From Acheta domesticus (lineage: Eukaryota; Arthropoda; Insecta; Orthoptera; Gryllidae): a DNA stretch of 64,000 bases. Positions 56,040 through 64,000 of this stretch are shown piece by piece. Each line of letters starts with the position of its first letter. Within the stretch, counting starts at the first letter, position 1. The stretch is from positions 68,876,172 to 68,940,171 of the forward strand of contig JAHLJT010008756.1 in the NCBI GenBank assembly GCA_031308135.1. The letters run 5' to 3'. Made by a program: the position numbers and the translations under genes. Under the pieces are notes generated by a model that was not told where the DNA came from, ran no database searches, and saw nothing but the letters and a program-made list of their open reading frames with translations.

Positions 56040-56225
56040 GGTTTTCATAGATGTGCTTTGCCGTGTGAGGTGGAGCTGGGTCGAGCAGGTCAGGACGTGC
56101 GGCCGGCGCGGGACGTGGACGGGAGGAATATAATGCTAAGCTAGGGGACGGCAGCGATTGCGGCTAGTGAAGACTAGGTCGTTGCTAGGCAACTGCACAG
56201 CGTGTGCCGTGTTCTGCTAGTTATA
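56040..56225. promoter_or_regulatory. Small GC island with X-box-like motif
   Basis: gttgctaggcaac (56181-56193) is an imperfect inverted half-site pair close to the RFX-factor X-box. It lies at the edge of a CpG-rich stretch (ggccggcgcgggacg) between AT-rich flanks. Promoter function is inferred only. Confidence 0.3.
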
Positions 56226-56502
56226 TTACTCATATATATTTGCATAACATATTTGTTCAATAAAACTGTCTTCACATCTTTTTTCTTGTGGCGAAAGCAA
56301 AACAGTTAAACTTTGATGTATCAAAAGATCTATTTACAATCACTTTGTCTCATTAGTGGGAATTATTCCAGAGAAATCATATTCAAAGAAACTTAAACTC
56401 TTTAAAGATTCCATTAAACGTAATTAAATTACAATTTATTTGACATGTCTCCACGTTTCAGAGCAAGTTTCAAAGTCAGAAGGAAAGAGCTCTACCACAC
56501 TT

Positions 56503-56682
56503 CTAATACGTCTCGCTTGGATGTGCATATCCTTGGGTAGAACGTATCCGCGTCAGCTTTGTTCCGACTGTGTCGCGTATATTCTCCACAAGAGTCAAGG
56601 ACTCAGCCAGTAATCCATGGATGCACACGTTGATCTGCTCTTCTGATATACTCGTACATGTAACGCCTTGTTGCTTTTTAGC
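56503..56682 (-). CDS. Candidate terminal coding exon (59 codons plus stop)
   Basis: On the minus strand an acceptor-like atatgttcacag (ending at 56683) precedes GCTAAAAAGCAACAAGGC. This opens a frame through CTSISEEQINVCIHGLL, LTLVENIRDTVGTKLTRIR and ends HPSETY-stop (TAG at 56505-56503). The next frame on this strand closes within 30 codons. An AATAAA lies at 56440-56435, 63 nt after the stop, as expected for a 3' end. The peptide looks like an amphipathic helix. No family is recognised. It lacks an ATG, so it must join an upstream exon at a higher coordinate. Confidence 0.4.
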   Translation of the reverse strand, partial: AKKQQGVTCTSISEEQINVCIHGLLAESLTLVENIRDTVGTKLTRIRSTQGYAHPSETY

Positions 56683-56689
56683 CTGTGAA

Positions 56690-57175
56690 CATATTTGATA
56701 TAATCAGTGTAAACAGGAAACAATTATACGTAATAGAATGAACAGAATGAGCAAAATGAATTCCGGGTTTCTTACGAGTATATTTTGATAGATTTCTTGC
56801 ACTTCTCATGACTTGAAGAAGATGTAGGTATATGAATTCAACAAAGAACCTTCATGAATTGGATTTATTTAACTTGAACACATTCATAGTGTAAATTTTA
56901 CACACTTATCGTTCAAATTTTTCTCTTTTTCTCTAGAGATGGAATATTGAAAATATTAGAATACAGGTTCAAAATAATGACATGATTGATGTTTCTGCTT
57001 ACAAGTCTTTGAAAAGATATTCCCCCATTGAACTGTACCAACTAGCCAATATTTTTAAAATTTGAAGGGAGAAAAGAGCATTAAAAACCTCTCACAATGA
57101 TATTTAGAAAACAACATTCTCTAATAGAAGGTATTTTCAATTATCCAAAGACTACACTGGCTGAATTTAGCTGAG
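56690..57175. other. AT-rich, possible intron of a minus-strand gene
   Basis: No exon or repeat was recognised. A donor-like gtaagaaac on the minus strand near 56773 has no supported exon before it. Confidence 0.4.
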
Positions 57176-57179
57176 AGCC

Positions 57180-57460
57180 ACTGCCTCTTCCTCTGCAGTA
57201 ACTCTGACGGCGAAGTCAAATTTGACTTCTCTCTGGAGGAGAGTTCTAGCGACCGTCTGCTTTGATCAGTAGTTTTACGTGATTTCTCCGATCAATGCCG
57301 AGCAAATGTCGGAGCAGTACCATAACAAATGGGCCACGGACCGCGCGCGATCTTTCCTTCCTTCTCCTTGTAATTTTCTCTCCTCTTAAACATACACTTA
57401 CATGCTTAGAATTTGTACCGGCTGTGGTGGTGCTCCGCTGAGGTGAGATAGCCAGAGGGG
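57180..57460 (+). mobile_element. SINE family 1, internal part
   Basis: Body markers cagtagttttacgtgatttc, gaccgcgcgcgatctttcc and gtggtgctccgctg match the full copies at 12737 and 7560. The B box and tail are not recognisable. Confidence 0.65.
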
Positions 57461-57469
57461 GAATTGAAG

Positions 57470-58260
57470 TGAAATGAATTGAAGAATTCACTCGCGATTC
57501 TTCTCTTGTAGTCTCGAACGCTAACTGGAAGTGAGGACGTAGAAAATGAAATGATCCTTGACGAACAAGTTTTTTTCAGGGAATTGATGCAACATTTTAA
57601 TTAGTTTGCTTGTAGAAAATGATACCATATAATTTGGAACAAACTACGCTATAATTACTCAGTCTATCAAAGGCCATTCATCACAATTAAACTCGCAATT
57701 CATCATCATTTCTCAGAAGAAAGTGATTCTTCTCAGGTAACCACGGCTCTATAGAATGTATTGTAAAACGTCCTCGTACGTGAAGTCTTGCACAGAGGAA
57801 CTGAGAACGAAGTAAATTAAGTGATTATTGGGAATTACGTATTACGGAAAACTGGAACTAATTCCTTATTTTTAATTACGTTGAGTGCAAGGGATATTCA
57901 ATCTCAATTTGTAATGACATTAACCACAATTTTCCAGTCAATTAAAAACCATTGACGTTGAGTAAACTGATCAACAAGAACATTTTTCGAAAATGTGATT
58001 TTTCATTTGTGTCTACGTAACTCGAAAACCTCTTGGGCGTACTTTATGAAACTCTCTTGGTAGTGACTTCTCACCGCAGTAAAACGAAACTCAACAAATG
58101 CCAGGAACAGAGATTTGCGACAGATTAGTGACAAATCGTCTATTTCTGAAAAATACTTCTTATGCAAGATATACTTTTTTTAAACTAAGTTACTGCTTTT
58201 GAACATATTACGTCGCCCTAGATAATTAGCCAGTACTTTACACTTCATTAAATGTTTCAC
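57470..58260. other. AT-rich, no feature recognised
   Basis: No gene or repeat boundary was recognised. Confidence 0.45.
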
Positions 58261-58264
58261 TTAC

Positions 58265-58357
58265 CATGAGAAAAATTGCGAGATAACGGACTTTTTCACA
58301 AGTTTCTACTCTTTCCCAAAATCTCTTAAGCCATTTTTTCGTGGTAAATGAGTGTGG
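58265..58357 (-). CDS. Weak candidate upstream exon for 56503-56682
   Basis: A minus-strand frame of 31 codons contains TKKWLKRFWERVETCEK and YLAIFLM. It ends at a strong donor, atg|gtaagtg, in phase 0, which matches the phase-0 start of 56682. No convincing acceptor was found at its 5' side; an in-frame TAA precedes it and the only close AG is in ggcttaag. It may be chance. Confidence 0.2.
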
Positions 58358-58364
58358 TTAATCC

Positions 58365-60790
58365 GTCCCCTGGTTTGTGTAATCTCGGGTGCCGGAAATG
58401 GGCAGAAAGTATGTAATTATTGACAACCCCTCTGCTGGTAAACTTCTGTAAAATACGTACATTTCTCTCTCGAAATATTCCAAGTTATATGTAAGGAAAT
58501 ATTCCGAAATTTTGAAGTCTATTATAAATTATTCGTCACAATAAAATCAGCAAATCAACAGAATTTGTCATCGAAATAAGTTTCTTCTCTAGTGTCTAGC
58601 AACGTCTTTTGAAGTCCTGTAATGAAACCACCGTGATTCAAAGGTTTCGCGAACATAAAACCGTAACTCAAAAATGTGATGTTCTTTTTGTGAGTTACAA
58701 AAGTATAGTTGGTCCTACTGCTAGTCAACTATAAATATCCCGACGCAATAATGCAATAAATCGTCCAAATTTCCAATCGATCAAAAATCAGTTCGACCTG
58801 TCATGACCAAACGTTGTAACATAATTTTTTTATTTTTTACTTGTAAGTATTTTCAGGAAATCTTAACCCTGTATTATAAAACTGTTGCGAGAGAAAAGAA
58901 TTCTGAAATTCACAATGCAACGTAGAATGTCCGTACTTAGGGAGGTAAATCATCCTCTTCTGAAAAAGGCGGCTGACCACACAATTCTGTAGAAAATATT
59001 TTGTGTGCTTAATAATGAGGTTTCAAATGTATTTTGATGTGTTTAAAGAATAATACATTATTAATCATAATATATGACCAATGGAACTGATATTCAATTA
59101 TAGGAGTTGAAAGATGAAGTAGAAGTTTTCCTGATTCACCATTTTAATCGTATAAATTTTGTGTTCTAATTTTATCTTAAGCGTTTTATATTGATATGTT
59201 GCGTTGTGTATTGTTTTAATATATTGTTTGTAATAATCAATCAGTCCGAATAGCAAACTGGTACACATGATGAAAACATATAATTTCAAATAACTAATCA
59301 TGGGAAAGTGCCGGAGGTGATCCCCAAGAACTTTGAATTTGACCAAACATTCGTTTCCCCATTATAATAGTCTAGGAATTTCCCCCTTATAATAGTCTAG
59401 AAATTTTTACAATATCTTCGCTGTAGAGTCATGAAACCAACATAATTTTTCGAAACAATATGATTTTCCAATGAGTAAGCTTTAAACCAAAGTCTACCCA
59501 TCTCCACCAACTCTGCAGTCGTGTTATGAAACCGATCCTGTGCGTGAGGTATTGTGCGCAGAAAGTGGATCGCTGGCGCCATTTGCTCGTGCGTCACTGG
59601 AAATTCCGGATGTGGCTCTCAGGAATGGGAAGCAATTAGCACGAGGTCGATTGCTCAGGATTGCGACAACCACTGCAAGACAATCGAATACTTTTGCGTA
59701 CCCGTATGAACCTGCGCAATTACATCTGGGGTTTCTGTTGCCCCGAGCCTAATAGGGGGAAAAGGAAGGATGGGAAGGACGGCGCGAAACATGAGGACGT
59801 TGCCAAGGTGAAATATTTCTCCAACTCTAGTTTAAATTGTGTGTTAATTAGTTTACGCAGGAGGAGTCGCGTTGAGGTCGCCCATTGTGCGCATGTGAAA
59901 CACTATTTATCATGGTTTCTTGCGCTTAAGGTAAAACGAACTCGTGTATCTTGCTGTGAATTTAAAAATTCTGAACACTTTAGAAAGAACTTTGGTTTTT
60001 CAATATCTATTATTTTTAGACCCGATAAATACTTTCTTTTGTTCTCAGGAAACATGACTTATTAAAGTGCGTCATTTACATATGCAGTTTTCCAATGATG
60101 CTATCAATATAAGGTTTTTAATGTATCGTCCTATTTACTTATAGTATTCATTGTGCTCATTCTACGTGTGAATTGTGTGAATTGCTATCATATTTATATA
60201 AATAAATATGTTAGTTTGTTCTAACGGATTATCTATTTATGCATCGTCTCTAATATTTTTATTGTTTCTTCGTATTTCTTCCCTTTACTCTTTATCTTCC
60301 TCTCTTTATCTCTTCTCTCTCCCATCTTCATTCAAGTTTTCTCATCTTCAACTTTTATTATCACTTTTCCTTGACCTATTTCCTACTTTATTTCATTTCT
60401 ATGTTCTTTATATTTCTCTTTACTGTTCATATTGGGTCATAAGCCACCATCTTAATTAAACTGTTTCTGAGTTTACTCAATCAGGCTTATAAAGGCTGAT
60501 CCCTTAACTCCCATACATAGAGTACAGCATTCCGTACTTTCTTCAATCTTTCAACTTTGTTTTGAAGTATATAAGTCAAAGTAGTTTGAGAGAAGAAGGA
60601 AATCCTACGACCTAAGCTTCGCTACTATATAAATACATAAGCCTGTAATCAAATAAGGCTTTTAAATGTCATTTATATTTTTCTTACTTATTTCATGCTT
60701 AGAGCAGATATTTGCATTCCAGTTTGTACTGGTAATGTTTAAAATGTAGTTAACAAATGATATTTCCAACGCAAGTAGCAGCGAGAGTTA
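58365..60790. other. Mostly AT-rich; moderate-GC patch 59500-59780
   Basis: The patch at 59500-59780 contains open frames on both strands (one minus frame includes QDRFHNTTAELVEMGRLW) with no recognised family or splice partners. The rest is AT-rich, with a T/C-rich tract at 60240-60430. Confidence 0.4.
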
Positions 60791-60799
60791 AAACAACAT

Positions 60800-61165
60800 C
60801 TTTCGGCTCAAGCGTATCTTATGGGCGATTGGAAGGTCGCGGAATCGATCCCCGTCCGGTGCAAATTTCCCTGGTTTTTTTGACATCAGTGAGTTTGTAG
60901 TGCCTTTCAGAGATGAATTCGCAGGCCGACTGCTTTGCTCAGTAGTTTTCCTCATCGCTTCTAAGCGAGGTCTTGAGCAGCACCATAGAAAATATAACAC
61001 GATCCGCATGACGCAGAAAGCATGCGATCCCTCCTTCTCTATTCAGTTTCCATCTTTATACTCATGACCGAGCAATGGGTCCATCACCTACACACACATG
61101 GCCCGTCTCACTGATCAAGGAATTCTCCAAGGATTGGAGGTGGTCATGGCCTGAAACGAACTATA
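60800..61165 (+). mobile_element. SINE family 1, diverged copy
   Basis: The B-box region has become ggaatcgatcccc (about 60840). The body retains ggccgactgctttgctcagt, tagttttcctcatcgcttct and gatccctccttctc. No clear tail remains. Confidence 0.5.
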
Positions 61166-61169
61166 AAAG

Positions 61170-62345
61170 CAGAAGAAAAAAATAATTAATTCAATAATGG
61201 TACTGTTATAAAATAAATTTTCTGAACAAAAGTTAGAAATTTCATCAAGAAACTCGTATGAAAGTATAAAATAAGTGCACATTGGGAACGTGTTTTAAAC
61301 TAAAAGGACTCTTGGTTACTACGTTCGAGTTCTGTGGAGAGGTTTGTGACACCAGGGTTGTTCAAATAAATTCACGATGACAGTACGAAGTTTCAATACT
61401 CTTGCTGGAATTATTTTCGCGTTTCATCATAATACGAGAATCCTTAAATATTACACCCATTTTAGTGTGGTGTAAGGCACACGCCAGAAAGCTTCAATAT
61501 TCATCTATATTGTATGAACGTTGGTAATGCGGTTATCAATCGTTAATGCTTTCAAAATTAATATGATTTCCCTGCATTTCCAATGCTCTGATAAACTAAT
61601 TAATTGTAGTGAACTAAAATATTAATATTATTATAATAAATTTTAGATTTGAACTGCAAATAAATGTTGCCATGTACACTCGTACTAAAGAAAGTCAACT
61701 AAAGCAAGATGTCATTCCCAGGAGCAAAGAATGGATTACATGTCTGCACCTTATGCAATTATTTAATAATAATTAGATTTCTCTAGATGCATAAAGCAAT
61801 CGTTGGGTGATACCTACCCATGTCTCTTGTAATCTTAAAATAAAAACCTAACATCCACGTAGGCTTCGGCTTCATTCACTCATCAGATGCAGCGATGACT
61901 TATCATTTAACCTTTCATTACATAACAATGCGACTTATTGGATGAGTGAATAATAATCAATGAAAGTGAACAATTCCATCGACCCACGGAGCCCCAGCGG
62001 AGGCGCGGCCGGTTCGCAGGTCAATGCACCTGATGCCGGGCAATCAGTTCTCAGGAGAGTTGAATCAGCTGTAAACCAGATTCTGCGAGTCACTCCAGTC
62101 TTCTCGGCCAACGCCTACCTCCCGCATTTCTTTGTGGTTTGATGGCCTCTTGCCCCAGAACAGGAGGTGGGCGTGAAGGATTTCTTTCAATCGGAAAGTT
62201 GCCGTCGTGTCTGATAGAATTCCTAAATGGGCATTGGATTCGTAATTGCACGGGAGTGATCGGTTTTTCTTATCGTGTGTTCGACAAAGATATTGTCGTG
62301 TGATACAAATAATTTTAGCAATTAATGTTTAATATTCGAACCATT
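61170..62345. other. No gene supported
   Basis: This is AT-rich with a GC-rich patch at 61970-62160, whose open frame has no recognised homology. Confidence 0.45.
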
Positions 62346-62348
62346 TGA

Positions 62349-62764
62349 TTTCTTCACCCTGCTGAAAAGACACGTTAATATTCAGTTGAATTGTGTGGTT
62401 AAGAATTATTTTAATGTCATAATATAGTTCAGTTTTGAAAATGTATAATTTCATTGTAATTGATGTTCATATTGTAATAGTCGTAATTTTGATTAAATTA
62501 TCTAGACAGTGATTGTAAATATTCTGGGTTTAGTAATCAAAATATATACATATACATTTCTCCACCCTATGAAAAAGACTTGCCTAAATATTCTGGTGAC
62601 GTGAGTGGTTAAGAATTATTTTAATATTAGGCCTATAATATTTTTCATATTTTAAAAAGTATAATTTCATTGTAATTGGTATTCTAATTATAATAATTTG
62701 GATTAATTATTTAAACAGTGCTTCGAAAAACTTTATGTTAAGTGATAAAAACCTATACGTATGA
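62349..62764 (+). repeat. Two-unit tandem duplication, about 208-bp unit
   Basis: The units at 62349-62556 and 62557-62764 share ttctccaccct / ttcttcaccct, gtggttaagaattattttaat, gtataatttcattgtaattg and acagtg. Divergence is moderate and indels are few. The unit is AT-rich and non-coding. Confidence 0.75.
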
Positions 62765-62769
62765 TTGTA

Positions 62770-64000
62770 AGACCTTAATAATACTCGTATTTCCGAATCC
62801 AATGCACTTAACATACAATTTCTTTAAAAAAGTGATAAGAGTATGTATTCTTTATATAATTCAAAATAGTTTCAAATAACAAAAATGCTAGTACATATCT
62901 TTTCTACTAAATGTTATATTGTATCTGTATATTACAATATATTTAGGGAAGGAACAATCTTTCGTGGATAACGGCCGGTTCCAATTTATTGTATGACTAG
63001 TGTAGCTGACTCATTTATTTTTCGAATCGTATTCGTAGGTGAATCACTCTTTTTTGCGATCCAGACACACTCCGGAGACCATAACCATTTAAAAGAGATT
63101 TTATGGTAAAACATTTAAAACCACAGACAGTTGATGCTGATGGCTACTAGCAATACTCACTTGTACTCATAGCAACATTCACCTTTCCGTGAAACCATAT
63201 CTGAGATATCAAAAATACCACGAATTATCAAGTTACTCATATTTGCAAAAAGCCTTAACTGAACACCTAGCTTAATTTACAGTTATTCAGACTTTGATCT
63301 GAAAATTTTATACTAAAATGAAATAGTCGTTAATATAACTTACATCTCCCACACAAATGAATATTGTAGGTATATATAAGTAAGGAATAATTGTTGCTTC
63401 CTTATGACTAATATCAATCCGAAGATACGAGAGGAAGTTGTGTTTACCTAACTTTCTGTATGTACTTAGTACTCCGTACTTCGTATTAGCCAAACTTCGC
63501 CTCAAAGCGTAAGCAAACCCGCTTGTAGTATCCATTTTCGGTCCATTCATGAAATACATTTCCACACCACAAAAAAGCGAAGCCAATCGCTTCATGAGTC
63601 ATTTCACAGTGACAAAATTTTGAAACACGTTTTGAAGGAGAAAGGAAAGCCTCCTTCTGCGTGGTGTGTTTGGTCGCTTAAATTGTATTACATCATGCAA
63701 TATTGTCAATTACATCACTTCATTTCCTTGAAAACAAGAAAGAGTGTAATAATGCTCAAATAGAAAGAAGATATTGTTTATTTTAAACCTCTGTTCTTCT
63801 TCAACAGAATTTATTGTTTATTTAATTAAGATAGTCGGTGCAGGACCTCTACGAGATACCTCATTTCTATGATATATCTCAAGGATACTAAAAGACTGAA
63901 CGTATTGGAACCTTTACAAATAACGATTATACGATTGATTAATTAAACTGTAGAATGAGATGTAGAGGAATTAAAGCCGGTCACAAACACGTGCTTTCTA
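62770..64000. other. AT-rich, no feature recognised
   Basis: A minus-strand frame at 63430-63595 contains SGFAYALRRSLANTKYGVL and might be a transposon relic, but no family was recognised. The rest is unassigned. Confidence 0.4.

Noticed and set aside
63143..63200. 41-bp minus-strand mini-exon between ctcag and gtgagt
   Set aside because: It is too short, with two open frames and no partner.

Overview
This window looks like intergenic or intronic DNA from a large, repeat-rich arthropod nuclear genome, most likely an insect. The background is AT-rich and broken by about 18 short CpG-rich islands. There are many tRNA-derived SINEs, hAT and TA-insertion MITEs, a decayed Mutator-like transposase and very long GC-rich microsatellites. 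Nothing prokaryotic is present: there are no operons, no Shine-Dalgarno-led genes and no long open frames apart from translations of simple repeats. The SINE style and CpG islands would fit a polyneopteran such as a cockroach, termite or stick insect, but that is inference. No intact protein-coding gene can be assigned with confidence. The best host-coding candidates are a minus-strand terminal exon near 56.6 kb with a nearby polyadenylation signal, and a phase-compatible two-exon model on the plus strand at 47.7-49.3 kb.

Layout, 0-13 kb: a CpG island runs into a three-unit tandem array of about 400 bp (241-1265). Next come a 1.2 kb C-rich tract and an intact A-tailed SINE with a 10-bp target duplication (3815-4081). 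They are followed by a 437-bp hAT MITE with an 8-bp duplication (4927-5363), a 31-bp minisatellite, a palindromic MITE (7212-7443) and a full-length SINE. A transposon-type protein relic lies at 10962-11295 and a miRNA-sized hairpin at 12282-12369.

13-26 kb: a second SINE family with a probable 12-bp duplication (13623-14047) and a TA-flanked MITE (15265-15437) precede a 260-bp tandem/inverted array (17258-18330). The clearest protein relic, a Mutator-like transposase pseudogene, lies at 18880-20465. A strand-asymmetric C-rich then purine-rich block (21-22 kb) and two adjacent SINEs follow.

26-46 kb: a roughly 260-bp CCACCG hexamer array, several CpG islands and an 800-bp pyrimidine tract lead to a 300-bp tandem array. 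That array was interrupted by a hAT MITE (32386-33026), which gives a natural empty-site comparison. After it come two fold-back elements (35.1 and 38.0 kb), one with 15-bp flanking repeats and hammerhead-like motifs. The GC peak at 42.3-43.2 kb holds GGCGAG and CGG arrays, and a diverged direct duplication follows at 44.7/45.2 kb.

46-64 kb: SINE fragments, the candidate exons, a third hAT-like element (52630-52958), a probable LINE 3' end (54608-55160) and a two-unit 208-bp tandem array. The rest is AT-rich DNA in which nothing was recognised.

The features do not form a pathway. What ties the window together is transposition and repeat expansion, plus GC islands with homeodomain-type motifs that could be regulatory DNA of a distant gene.
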